A DNA stretch of 64,000 nt from Marinagarivorans cellulosilyticus. GTDB lineage: Bacteria; Pseudomonadota; Gammaproteobacteria; Pseudomonadales; Cellvibrionaceae. Shown in pieces: positions 27,957 through 36,642 of this stretch; the stretch's first letter is position 1, and each line of letters starts with the position of its first letter. The stretch is from assembly GCF_021655555.1 (NCBI RefSeq), contig NZ_AP023086.1, positions 1-64,000 of the forward strand, in the 5' to 3' direction. A model generated the notes under the pieces. The model did no database searches and had not been told where the DNA came from. It saw only the letters and a program-made list of their open reading frames with translations. The translations under genes were made by a program, and so were the position numbers.

Positions 27957-28921
27957 TAGGCTTTATCCTCTGCGGCTAATTTATTGAGTACTTCTTCGCG
28001 TAGGTGCGCAGGCGCCAAGGGGAAGCCGAGTTTGGCGCGGGTATGTAAGTAAGCGTTTGCTACCTCGCGGGCCAGCGTTCTTACGCGCAAAATATAACGC
28101 TGGCGCTCCGTTACAGATATAGCTTGGCGGGCATCCAGAAGGTTAAAAGCATGTGAGGCCTTCATAACCATTTCGTAAGCGGGCAGGGGCAAGCCGGCTT
28201 CAATGAGTTTGGCCGATTGCGCTTCGCACTCATCAAAGGTGGTGAACAGGTAATCCACATTGGCGTGGTTGAAGTTGTAATCACTCATTTCCACTTCGTT
28301 TTGATGGAATACATCGCCGTAGGTTACTGGCGTGCCATCGGGGCCAATGGTCCACACTAAGTCGTAGATAGAATCGACATTTTGTAAGTACATGGCTAAG
28401 CGTTCTAGGCCATAGGTGATTTCGCCGCTCACGGGGTAGCATTCAATGCCGCCAACTTGCTGGAAGTAAGTAAACTGGGTGACTTCCATACCGTTTAACC
28501 AAACTTCCCAGCCCAAGCCCCACGCGCCTAAAGTGGGGGATTCCCAGTTATCTTCTACAAAACGAATATCGTGGACATTGGTATCGATGCCCAGCTTTTG
28601 CAAGCTGCCTAAGTACAGCTCTTGAATATTGTTTGGTGACGGCTTCAGGATGACCTGAAATTGGTAATAGTGCTGCAAGCGGTTGGGGTTTTCGCCATAG
28701 CGGCCATCTGTTGGGCGGCGGCAAGGTTGCACATAAGCGGTGTTCCAAGTTTCTGGCCCTATAGCGCGCAGGAACGTAGCGGGGTGGAAGGTGCCGGCAC
28801 CTACTTCCATATCCAAAGGTTGCATTAGTGTGCAGCCTTGTTCGGCCCAGTAAGTTTGAAGGGCTAAAATCAAGCCTTGAAATGTCGCTGCGGGGTTGGC
28901 CGCGGTAGTCGAAAGAGTCAC
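27956..28921 (-). CDS. glyQ: Glycyl-tRNA synthetase alpha subunit
   Basis: This catalytic subunit forms glycyl-adenylate and charges tRNA-Gly together with GlyS. The 321-residue product contains the hallmark QPLDMEVGAGTFHPATFLRA and RRPTDGRYGENPNRLQHYYQ segments and the class II motif 3 region. Length and sequence are standard. Confidence 0.97.
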   Translation of the reverse strand: MTLSTTAANPAATFQGLILALQTYWAEQGCTLMQPLDMEVGAGTFHPATFLRAIGPETWNTAYVQPCRRPTDGRYGENPNRLQHYYQFQVILKPSPNNIQELYLGSLQKLGIDTNVHDIRFVEDNWESPTLGAWGLGWEVWLNGMEVTQFTYFQQVGGIECYPVSGEITYGLERLAMYLQNVDSIYDLVWTIGPDGTPVTYGDVFHQNEVEMSDYNFNHANVDYLFTTFDECEAQSAKLIEAGLPLPAYEMVMKASHAFNLLDARQAISVTERQRYILRVRTLAREVANAYLHTRAKLGFPLAPAHLREEVLNKLAAEDKA

Positions 28922-29079
28922 AAAGTCACCTAGCTAATGAGGTAAAAACAAAAGGCGGTGATTATAGCGACATTGTGGGGGGATTGCTTGATGGGGTGTT
29001 AATCAGCGCGCACAGCCAGAACAAAAAGCAAAGCTTGGGCGCGCAATATGAATGTGTAAACCAATATGGGGCGTTAGGC

Positions 29080-29883
29080 CTAAACCACCCGCACCAACTC
29101 GCTCGGTATTTTTTGCCGAATTTCTTCATGAAAAGCCGGCAATTTAGACCAGTGCAGCCCGCACTTTACATGGTGTGCGGTGTGGTAGCCCAAGTTCCAA
29201 GCGTACCAGTTGTTGATTTTGGTGGCGTCGTTGCGGGTGGCTTCGTAGGGGTTTTGGGTGTCTAGCCCGCGGTGGTGGTCCACCGTGGCATAAACCAATA
29301 AGAACAACTGAATAACCATTGGAATAACAAAAATAATCAGCGCCTTAAGCGGCGAAGCTATCACTAGTGCGGCCAAGAGTGCGCAGCATATCACTAGCCA
29401 AAAGGTAAACTTTTTGAGGATTTTAGGGTGTTGTTTGCCCACGCGAAAAATTTCGGGGTAAATCTTGAGGGTATTTACAATGGTGTATTCAGTGGCGCCC
29501 ATGGTCGAGCCATCTTTGCGCTTCCAAGAGCAGGTGTCTTCATGGCCATCGAGGTAGTTCATATGGTGGCCTAGGGTATGGTGCAGCACCCAAGCCCAAG
29601 GCCCGCAGCCGGTATTAAAAAACAACGGAATCTCAAAGGCACGGTTGCACCAGCCAGCTTTGAATATGGGTAGGTGCTGGTGGTTGTGGTTAACCGCGGT
29701 AGCAGAGCCTTGCCCAACAACCATTAACAGTGCGCAAGCTGCAATAACATAGAGGTTATCAACCCAAAAGAACAATACGAGCTGCGCGGCAAAAAGTGCT
29801 AAAACCAAAAAAATGGCGGGTATGTCTTGTTTGTATCTAATCATAAAAGAAGGGTACTTATTAAGGCGATGGTAAGCCTGCAT
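29080..29883 (-). CDS. Membrane fatty acid desaturase
   Basis: This is an integral-membrane di-iron desaturase introducing double bonds into acyl chains. The three histidine boxes are present: NHNHQH near residue 64, HHTLGHH near 103 and HTAHH near 236, separated by two pairs of hydrophobic helices. The length of 267 is short but complete for this class. An alternative start at the second Met (29844) is possible. It may tune membrane fluidity; regiospecificity cannot be told. Confidence 0.85.
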   Translation of the reverse strand: MQAYHRLNKYPSFMIRYKQDIPAIFLVLALFAAQLVLFFWVDNLYVIAACALLMVVGQGSATAVNHNHQHLPIFKAGWCNRAFEIPLFFNTGCGPWAWVLHHTLGHHMNYLDGHEDTCSWKRKDGSTMGATEYTIVNTLKIYPEIFRVGKQHPKILKKFTFWLVICCALLAALVIASPLKALIIFVIPMVIQLFLLVYATVDHHRGLDTQNPYEATRNDATKINNWYAWNLGYHTAHHVKCGLHWSKLPAFHEEIRQKIPSELVRVV

Positions 29884-30199
29884 GCGTCGTGAATGAGGGT
29901 ATTTCCAAGTTGTGTAACTTGAGAATAGCTAAGTCAGGCGTCAATGCCAGTGGCGATTGATTTGCTGGGGGTTAAGCGGATGTATTTTAAGTGGGGCGAT
30001 TATCCCTGAACTTGTGCGTAACGCTAGCAAAATTGTTGGTTTGGGCGCCGCAGAAGCAAAATAGGTCATAAAAGGTATCTTCATTCAGCGCTTTAACTCG
30101 GCGGCTGTATTAACTCGCTACCGGAGCCACTAGGGCTTTGATATGGTAAGCGCCGATAAATTCTCCTTACCTACTTTATTTACATAGGCTTAAACCCTT
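29884..30199. other. Divergent intergenic region, 316 bp
   Basis: No gene is seen. This is the shared upstream region of the desaturase (minus) and the SMP-30 protein (plus), so it should hold both promoters. I see no clear operator palindrome. Confidence 0.4.
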
Positions 30200-31294
30200 A
30201 TGACAAAGACACCACATTCAGCGCCTTCGCGCCGGCAGTTTATGAAACAGGCTGCCGTTGGCAGTATGGCGACCTTAGGCGCTGCGAGCAGCTTGGCTAA
30301 TAGTGATCGTTATCAGCCCGGCGCTTCGCCCGTGCGTTACCCAGACCCAGATATTATTTCGTTAGACAAACGCTTTGGTTATCGCATTGGCAATGCGGCA
30401 ATACAGCGTCTGCACACCGGTATGCGCTGGGCAGAAGGGCCTGCATGGAATGCGGTGGGGCGCTACGTGGTATGGAGCGATGTTGCCAGCAATGAGCAAC
30501 TGCGTTTAACCACAGAAAATGATCATGTTTCGCATGCTTTTCGTTCGCCTTCTAATTTTAGCAATGGCAATACCTTCGACTTACAAGGCCGCCAACTGGT
30601 GTGTGAGCATTTAGCGCGACGCGTTGTGCGCTATGAAGCGAATGGCAGCATAACGGTGTTAGCGGCGGAATTTGATGGCAAAAGCTTTAATGCACCGAAT
30701 GATATTGTGGTAAACCCGCTAGATGGCAGCGTGTGGTTTACCGACCCAGGCTATGGCAGCTTAGGGGTTTACGAAGGGACTAACGCTAATAACGGTTCGC
30801 CACAGCCCTATCAAAAAGAAGCGGTGTACCGTATTGATGATAAAACAGGTGCTGTTAGCAAAGTAACAGACGAAATTTATAAGCCCAATGGCTTATGTTT
30901 TTCAGCCGATTACAAAAAACTGTATGTCGCTGATTCTGGCGTTTCGCATTACGCCAAAGCGGCTGGTGAAATTAAGGTATGGGATGTTGATGGCGCACGC
31001 TTAAAAAATGGCCGCCGCCACACACTTACGGCCAAAGGCAAGCAAAAAGGCATTGTGGATGGTATTCGCTGCGATGTGGACGGCAATATCTGGGCGGGCG
31101 CTGGTTGGGCTGGTGAAGGTTATGATGGTGTCCATATCTTTGCGCCTGATGGCGAGCGCATTGGTCAAATCGTTTTGCCTGAAATTTGCTCGAACATTTG
31201 TTTTGGCGGCAAACACCGAAACCGACTCTTTATGACGGCAAGCCAATCGCTTTACAGCGTATTTGTAGGCGCGCAAGGCGCCCACTTTTGTTAA
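30200..31294 (+). CDS. Tat-exported SMP-30/gluconolactonase-like protein
   Basis: This is a six-bladed beta-propeller of the SMP-30/gluconolactonase/LRE family, likely a periplasmic lactonase acting on sugar lactones. Residues 1-33 are a twin-arginine signal (SRRQFMKQAAVGSMATLGAA). Family motifs follow: MRWAEGPAWNAVGRYVVWSD, FNAPNDIVVNPLDGSVWFTD (metal-binding Asn/Asp), KPNGLCFSADYKKLYVADSG and GIRCDVDGNIWAG. Tat export suggests a folded, metal-loaded protein. It ends three bases before the convergent neighbour. Confidence 0.87.
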   Translation: MTKTPHSAPSRRQFMKQAAVGSMATLGAASSLANSDRYQPGASPVRYPDPDIISLDKRFGYRIGNAAIQRLHTGMRWAEGPAWNAVGRYVVWSDVASNEQLRLTTENDHVSHAFRSPSNFSNGNTFDLQGRQLVCEHLARRVVRYEANGSITVLAAEFDGKSFNAPNDIVVNPLDGSVWFTDPGYGSLGVYEGTNANNGSPQPYQKEAVYRIDDKTGAVSKVTDEIYKPNGLCFSADYKKLYVADSGVSHYAKAAGEIKVWDVDGARLKNGRRHTLTAKGKQKGIVDGIRCDVDGNIWAGAGWAGEGYDGVHIFAPDGERIGQIVLPEICSNICFGGKHRNRLFMTASQSLYSVFVGAQGAHFC

Positions 31295-31297
31295 TGG

Positions 31298-31987
31298 TTA
31301 GCCCATTATCTTTTGCGCAAATAGGGTATAGGTTTCGGTATTAAAAACAATATTGGAAAAGCGCGTGGCTGTTGGCAGGAAAAAGGCCGTAATAACGGTA
31401 GCACTGCCAATAAATAACGCGCTTTTCCAGTTGTCGTAATCAAAGAGCTTTAATGCGGTGCCAAAAGAGCGCTTAAGCCGGTTATTCATAAAATCGACGG
31501 CGTAGATCTCGTCCAATAACAAATGTAAAAAATAACCAAAGCCAGTAAATAAGCCCATAAACCAACAGCCGGAAGCCCTTAAGCCAAGCTGAGCAGTAAT
31601 GGCTGTGACCAAAAAGGTAAAAAATAGGCCAGCCAGCACCGAGTGAAAAACGCCGCGGTGTACCGTAAAAATTTCAAAGATATTGCGCACCACAAAATGC
31701 ATCGCCAAAAAAGCGACGGCACAGCCGCCCCAAACCCATAATAGCGGCCAGTGATAAACGCCAAACACAGTGGTTAATACACAGGCAATCGCACTTAACA
31801 AACCAAATAGAATAGATAAGCTATGTGAATTATCTGAGTCTATATCGGGCAAAATTCCGCCCACTGAGCCGGCCAGCCAACAAAGCACTGCCTCTGAAGG
31901 CGTAATGTGCTGCGTGCTTAAAAACAGTGTACTGAGCAAACCGCTGCCAATAGTGGAAAACTGTAAGTGGGTGTTGAAGTTAGCCAT
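31298..31987 (-). CDS. YdjM-like membrane-bound metal-dependent hydrolase
   Basis: This 229-residue polytopic membrane protein has the conserved motifs GGILPDIDSD, HRGVFHSVLAG and HLLLDEIYAVDF, characteristic of the DUF457/YdjM group. Its biochemical activity is undefined. The start at 31987 is preferred because GAGAAAA precedes it and the conserved N-terminus begins there; the upstream extension would enter the tpx promoter. E. coli ydjM is LexA-regulated, but I see no LexA box here. Confidence 0.75.
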   Translation of the reverse strand: MANFNTHLQFSTIGSGLLSTLFLSTQHITPSEAVLCWLAGSVGGILPDIDSDNSHSLSILFGLLSAIACVLTTVFGVYHWPLLWVWGGCAVAFLAMHFVVRNIFEIFTVHRGVFHSVLAGLFFTFLVTAITAQLGLRASGCWFMGLFTGFGYFLHLLLDEIYAVDFMNNRLKRSFGTALKLFDYDNWKSALFIGSATVITAFFLPTATRFSNIVFNTETYTLFAQKIMG

Positions 31988-32133
31988 GATTTTCTCAGTA
32001 ATAAATAGCAATAGGCTGTGGCGGGCCTGCTTGGATGAATACCCCCATTTTACACCGGTGTTTTGTGACCGCAAAAGCTGCGATACTCCGTGCCCTCAGT
32101 CTGATTAATACATCCAACCCAAGAGAAAATTTT

Positions 32134-32628
32134 ATGGCGACTACAGCACTTAAAGGCACACCGGTTAATACTAATGGCGATTTACCTGCAGTAGGTTCTA
32201 CTGTGCCTACTTTTACCCTAAGCAATGTTGACCTTAGTGATTTAACCTACGGTGACTTATCGGGTAAGCGCGTTATTTTTAACGTTTTCCCCAGTGTAGA
32301 TACCCCCACGTGTGCGCAATCTGTTCGTACTTTTAACGAAGAAGCCGGTGCGCTGGAAAATACCGTTGTTGTTTGTGTGTCACAAGACCTTCCTTTTGCC
32401 ATGGCGCGGTTTTGTGGTGCCGAAGGTTTAAGCAATGTTGTATCGGCTTCGGCGTTTCGCTCTAGCTTTGCTGAAGACTTCGGCCTAAAGCTGCTCGATA
32501 GCAAATTAGCTGGTTTAACGGCGCGTGCCATTATCGTATTGGATACAGACGGTAAGGTATTGCACACCGAATTAGTTCCAGAAATAGCAAACGAGCCTGA
32601 TTACGCTGCGGCTAAAGCGGTTCTTTAA
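32134..32628 (+). CDS. tpx: Thiol peroxidase
   Basis: This atypical 2-Cys peroxiredoxin reduces lipid and other hydroperoxides using thioredoxin. The 164-residue product contains FNVFPSVDTPTCAQSVRTFN with the peroxidatic Cys, and the resolving Cys in ARFCGAEGL. The start at 32134 matches the usual Tpx N-terminus and follows AAGAGAA; the upstream in-frame ATG at 32035 adds unrelated residues. Confidence 0.95.
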   Translation: MATTALKGTPVNTNGDLPAVGSTVPTFTLSNVDLSDLTYGDLSGKRVIFNVFPSVDTPTCAQSVRTFNEEAGALENTVVVCVSQDLPFAMARFCGAEGLSNVVSASAFRSSFAEDFGLKLLDSKLAGLTARAIIVLDTDGKVLHTELVPEIANEPDYAAAKAVL

Positions 32629-32783
32629 GGGCTACAGCTCGCGCTTTAGCTACTTAGCAACAGCGCATCCCCCCTTATGCCCTTCTGTATTAGAGGGGGG
32701 TTATTAAGGGGGGTGTTGATATATTCGTTACCTAGGCTCCATTTTTTTGGCAGAATGTACCTTTTGCCAATAGTGTCTTCGAT

Positions 32784-33695
32784 ATGACTTCCCCACCCTC
32801 GTTATCCGAAAAAACAGTAACTCGACTGGTAAAGGGCGTTATTGCCGTTATAGGTCGTTTACCGTTGCCGTGGGCGAGAGGTTTAGGTGCATTGGCTGGG
32901 CGGTTCTCCTTATTAACCCAGAGCCGCATGGCCGTTGCTACAGCCCAAAACATTGCCTATTGCTTGCCAGAGTTATCTGCTCAAGAACAAAAGCAGTTGG
33001 TTCACGCGAGTGTATTAGAAACAGGCCGTTTAGCACTGGAAACAGCCGTTATCTGGACGCGATCGCCTAGCTGGGTCGAGCAGCGAATAACGCAGCGCAT
33101 AGGAGAGCACCTAATTAAAGAGGCGCAAGCGCGTGGTCAAGGTGTGCTTATTCTGGCGCCGCATATTGGTAATTGGGAGGTGTTAAATTATTACTTAGCC
33201 ACACTGGGCCAAGTGACCAATATGTACCAAAAGCCTAATGCCATTGGCATGAATGAGGTGTTATTAGAAGTGCGCACCCGTTGCAATGCCCGCTTAGTGG
33301 CCACAGATAGAAAAGGCTTGATGACTATTTTAAAAGTCTTAAAGGAAGGTGGTATGTCAGGGATATTACCTGATCAAACCCCTAAAGATGATGCTTCTGG
33401 TTTATTCGCCCCGTTTATGGCCCATCACGCCTTTACCATGACATTGGCCAATAAACTCATTAAAAAAAGCGGCTGTAAGCCCTTGTTCGCTTATGCCAAG
33501 CGTGTAAAAGGGGGGTTTGAAATTGTTGTTGAAGAAGCCCCTGCAGATATTCACAGCGATGATGAGCAATTAGCCGTTAATGCATTAAGCGCTGGTATTG
33601 AACATTGTGTTCGATCGGTACCGGCCCAATATCAGTGGGAATATAAACGTTTTAAAAAGCGTTTATATGATCAACCCGATCCGTATCAAAAATAG
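32784..33695 (+). CDS. Lipid A biosynthesis (KDO)2-lipid IVA acyltransferase, LpxL-like
   Basis: This inner-membrane acyltransferase adds a secondary acyl chain to lipid A. The 303 residues have an N-terminal membrane anchor region, the catalytic HxxxxE-type motif APHIGNWEVLNYY near residue 130, and the downstream GGMSGILPDQTPKDDASGLF and EWYKRFKKR-like end (QWEYKRFKKRLYD). LpxL, LpxM and LpxP cannot be told apart here. Confidence 0.87.
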   Translation: MTSPPSLSEKTVTRLVKGVIAVIGRLPLPWARGLGALAGRFSLLTQSRMAVATAQNIAYCLPELSAQEQKQLVHASVLETGRLALETAVIWTRSPSWVEQRITQRIGEHLIKEAQARGQGVLILAPHIGNWEVLNYYLATLGQVTNMYQKPNAIGMNEVLLEVRTRCNARLVATDRKGLMTILKVLKEGGMSGILPDQTPKDDASGLFAPFMAHHAFTMTLANKLIKKSGCKPLFAYAKRVKGGFEIVVEEAPADIHSDDEQLAVNALSAGIEHCVRSVPAQYQWEYKRFKKRLYDQPDPYQK

Positions 33696-33752
33696 CTGTG
33701 CAATATTATTTTTGATTAATTTATTGTTTGTTTAAGATTTTGAGATTGCCCC

Positions 33753-34277
33753 ATGGAAAAATTTTTTGAAAATCTTCTTTACCGCTCGCGCTGGTTATTA
33801 GCGCCTATTTATTTTGGTCTAAGCTTGGCGGTGCTGGCGCTAGGCATAAAGTTTTTTGAAGAGGTTTTTCACCTTTTGGTACATATTTTTACCATTAAAG
33901 AAGCAGATCTCATTCTTGTGATCCTGTCTTTAATTGATATCGCCATGGTAGGTGGTTTGTTGATTATGGTAATGATGAGCGGCTACGAAAATTTTGTTAG
34001 CCGTATAGATATTAACGATGATGAAGAAAAGCTGAGCTGGCTAGGAAAAATGGACTCCTCCTCGTTAAAGGCTAAAATTGCAGCTAGTATTGTGGCTATT
34101 TCGTCCATTCATTTACTCAAAATATTTATGGGTGCTGATGCGTATGAATCAGAAGAGCTAAAGTGGTATGTCATTATGCATATGACGTTTGTTGCCTCTG
34201 CATTTTTAATGGGTTACCTGGATAAAATAGCGAAGAACGACGCGAAGCCCACCATTATTCATAGCGATAATAAGTAA
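33753..34277 (+). CDS. YqhA-like UPF0114 membrane protein
   Basis: The protein has four predicted membrane helices with the family signature EKFFENLLYRSRWLLAPIYF at the N-terminus and LLIMVMMSGYENFVSRID in the middle. At 174 residues it matches UPF0114 (E. coli YqhA) in length and layout. Its role is unknown. Confidence 0.88.
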   Translation: MEKFFENLLYRSRWLLAPIYFGLSLAVLALGIKFFEEVFHLLVHIFTIKEADLILVILSLIDIAMVGGLLIMVMMSGYENFVSRIDINDDEEKLSWLGKMDSSSLKAKIAASIVAISSIHLLKIFMGADAYESEELKWYVIMHMTFVASAFLMGYLDKIAKNDAKPTIIHSDNK

Positions 34278-34278
34278 G

Positions 34279-34452
34279 TTATGGGTTTGTTTTACTAAAA
34301 CTACAAATACCTGTTGTTGTATTAAATTGCCCCCCGCGTTGCGCGCATATATCGGCTTTAGTGCTTGCAGTCGCATAGAAGATAACTGCACTCGCTAAAG
34401 CTGTAATCAGCAGTAAGGCGAGTGCAATTAATTTTCGGCGAGAATATTTCAC
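34279..34452 (-). CDS. Small secreted or membrane-anchored protein, 57 residues
   Basis: A short frame starts at GTG 34452 and stops at TAA 34279. It encodes MKYSRRKLIALALLLITA, a basic N-terminus followed by a hydrophobic helix to about residue 30, then a short exported tail with two cysteines spaced as CAQRGGQFN and TGICSF. The pattern of a signal or anchor plus a small Cys pair suggests a real secreted microprotein; similar short CxxxGGxF...GxC tails occur in unnamed gammaproteobacterial proteins. No strong ribosome site is visible and an in-frame stop lies four codons upstream of the GTG, so the frame cannot extend far. Confidence 0.6.
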   Translation of the reverse strand: MKYSRRKLIALALLLITALASAVIFYATASTKADICAQRGGQFNTTTGICSFSKTNP

Positions 34453-34484
34453 AGTATTAATCTATATTTACAGCGCTCCAGCGT

Positions 34485-35030
34485 TTACCACATTATGTCA
34501 TCGGGAATGACGTAATCCTTATACGGATCGTCTTCATCGGTTTGTTCTTCCGTAGTGACATTGTTCACCACAATGCATGAATCATCTCTTTGCGCTATTT
34601 TATCGGCGACCATAGCGGGAATAAGGTGGTAGCTGTTTTCTAAGTTTACAATGGTTAAAACGCCATTAATAATTTGCCGCTGCACGGTGGTAGACACCAT
34701 CATTTTTTTGATTTTTCCGTTATCGGTAAAGTTGTATTCAACTTCGCCAATACCTTCGAGTTTGGCTTTGCTGTGGTTTTGAATGAGCTGCTTTATTTGC
34801 GCAGCAATGGCTTTTTGTTGGGCCTGTTCCTCGCGCTGGCGATTAAGTTCGCGGTCGCGAGCGACTTTCTCGGCTTTGGCGGCTTCTGCTGCGGCCTTTG
34901 CTTCGTCTACCTGTACCTCTTTGCTGCGGCGATCGACATTGGCTTTTTTGCGTTTGTCTTTTTTAGCTTGCTTGGCCTTTTTGGTATCGATGAGCCCAGC
35001 ATTTAAAAGTTGGTCTTGTAAGGATGCCAT
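34485..35030 (-). CDS. DUF2058 family protein (YaiL-like)
   Basis: The product starts MASLQDQLLNAGLIDTKKAK, diagnostic for DUF2058, followed by a long Lys/Ala/Glu-rich coiled coil (about 18-80) and a conserved C-terminal domain containing YNFTDNGKIKKMMVS. At 181 residues it is the usual length. Related proteins are described as nucleic-acid associated, but the function is unsettled. Confidence 0.9.
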   Translation of the reverse strand: MASLQDQLLNAGLIDTKKAKQAKKDKRKKANVDRRSKEVQVDEAKAAAEAAKAEKVARDRELNRQREEQAQQKAIAAQIKQLIQNHSKAKLEGIGEVEYNFTDNGKIKKMMVSTTVQRQIINGVLTIVNLENSYHLIPAMVADKIAQRDDSCIVVNNVTTEEQTDEDDPYKDYVIPDDIMW

Positions 35031-35068
35031 GGTGAAACCCCGTATTGGCGTTACTATTATAAAGAGCG

Positions 35069-36385
35069 CTATTTTAGACGTTTAATCTTCCAGTAGGCTA
35101 CAACTACGCCAGCAATTCCAATAATAGCTGCGCCCAGCAATACACCCCAATAAACCCCCACAGGCCCACCCCATTGCCCGCCGAGCGAAGCAAAAGGCAT
35201 AGTGAATACGGTCGCTTTAGCAAAATTAAAGCCCGTAGCCCATGGCGCAATGCGCAGGTTATTGAATAAGGCGTTGCTCATAAAGGTCATGCCGTTAAAT
35301 AAGCTGGTGATGCTTAAGCCGTAACAAAATACGCGTATTAGCACTGCGGCTTCGCCTTCTGCATTAAATGCCTGAATAATAAACTCGGTGAGTACAAACA
35401 GGGCCAAGCAAGCAACGGCACAGTAACCGAAGATAAACAACATACTGTCTTTGAGTGTTTGTAAAATTCGGTCAAAGTATTTAGCCCCTAAATTTTGCCC
35501 TGCAATAGGACCAATGGCGCCAGAAAGCGCAAAAATACCAGCAAAAGCCAGAGGCTGCAGCTTGCTAATAATGGCATTGCCGGCAACCGCACTATCACCA
35601 AATTGGGCCATTACAGCGGTGATATAAGCAACCCCTAGCGGGGTGGATAAGTTCGTTAAGACGGCGGGAAGTGCGGTTTGCGAATAATGCCTAAAATCTT
35701 CTACAAAGCCTTTCCAGTGAGGTGTATCGAGTAAACCATAGGCGATAAAAACACGCTGTAAACCATAACTCACCATAGTCAGGCGCGCACAAACGGTTGC
35801 CGTAGCAGCCCCTTCAATGCCCATATCTAAAGCAAAAATAAAGATTGGGTCCAGAACAGCATTCACAAAGCCACCCAGCAAAGTGAGATACATTGATTCT
35901 TTCGCGTGACCCAGCGCGCGAATAACGCCACTGCAGGCCATGGCGATGCCCATAAGCGGCATGCTTGGGACAATCACTGTTAGGTAGGCTTGCGCTAATT
36001 CGTGGGCTCTATCGGTAGCGCCTAACCAAAGCAGCAACCAAGGGATAGCAAAGAACACAATTAAAGCCACGATGATGCAAATGCCTAAAATTCCGGCAAA
36101 GATATGAGCAACCAATTGCTTAGTTTGCTGAATACTCCCGCTGCCAATCGATTGAGACACGAGGGCGCCGCAACCAATAGAAAGGCCAATACACAGTGAC
36201 ATGGTAAAAAAGAGAATAGAGCCGGCATAGCCAATAGCGGCGGCAAGCTCGATCTCGCCAAGCAAGCTCAACCAATACATATCAACCAAGTCGACCAAAA
36301 ACAACGACAGCAAACCCGCTGTTGAAGTGAATGTCATCACGCTGACATGCTTGAATATTGAACCTTGGGTAAATTTGGCTTGCAT
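35069..36385 (-). CDS. MATE-family multidrug/Na+ efflux transporter
   Basis: This inner-membrane antiporter is likely to export cationic compounds. About 438 residues form twelve predicted helices with the internal twofold repeat of MATE proteins (VDLVDMYWLSLLG at the start, ALSGAIGPIAGQNLGAK in the middle). The start at 36385 (MQAKFTQGSIFKHV) is chosen because the upstream frame adds about 47 implausible residues. It does not carry the NorM name with certainty. Confidence 0.87.
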   Translation of the reverse strand: MQAKFTQGSIFKHVSVMTFTSTAGLLSLFLVDLVDMYWLSLLGEIELAAAIGYAGSILFFTMSLCIGLSIGCGALVSQSIGSGSIQQTKQLVAHIFAGILGICIIVALIVFFAIPWLLLWLGATDRAHELAQAYLTVIVPSMPLMGIAMACSGVIRALGHAKESMYLTLLGGFVNAVLDPIFIFALDMGIEGAATATVCARLTMVSYGLQRVFIAYGLLDTPHWKGFVEDFRHYSQTALPAVLTNLSTPLGVAYITAVMAQFGDSAVAGNAIISKLQPLAFAGIFALSGAIGPIAGQNLGAKYFDRILQTLKDSMLFIFGYCAVACLALFVLTEFIIQAFNAEGEAAVLIRVFCYGLSITSLFNGMTFMSNALFNNLRIAPWATGFNFAKATVFTMPFASLGGQWGGPVGVYWGVLLGAAIIGIAGVVVAYWKIKRLK

Positions 36386-36642
36386 TAATCGGGGTCCTTT
36401 GCCTTGCATTCGGTAAATATGATGCACGAGTCTGGCAATTAAGTATGGCAGAGGTTCCGGACCATAATTGAGAAAAAACGTTGCATAACCTAGAAAAAAC
36501 TGTGCTGGCCTAATAGAACCGGGCAAACAGTGGTTTGTATAAATCGTTTTCCTATGTACGGCAATAGGCTGAACATTTGTTACACTTCACGCCTATTTTT
36601 TCGCATTCCATACAAATTATGACTTCTGTTTAGGAGAATCAC

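Noticed and set aside
29080..29265. Plus-strand frame rich in Gly/Val near 28975-29265
   Set aside because: Antisense of the desaturase C-terminus with its His boxes; no start signal.
32669..32713. CCCCCCTTA...TAAGGGGGG inverted repeat after tpx as a terminator
   Set aside because: The loop is long, contains another G6 run that competes for pairing, and no T-run follows.
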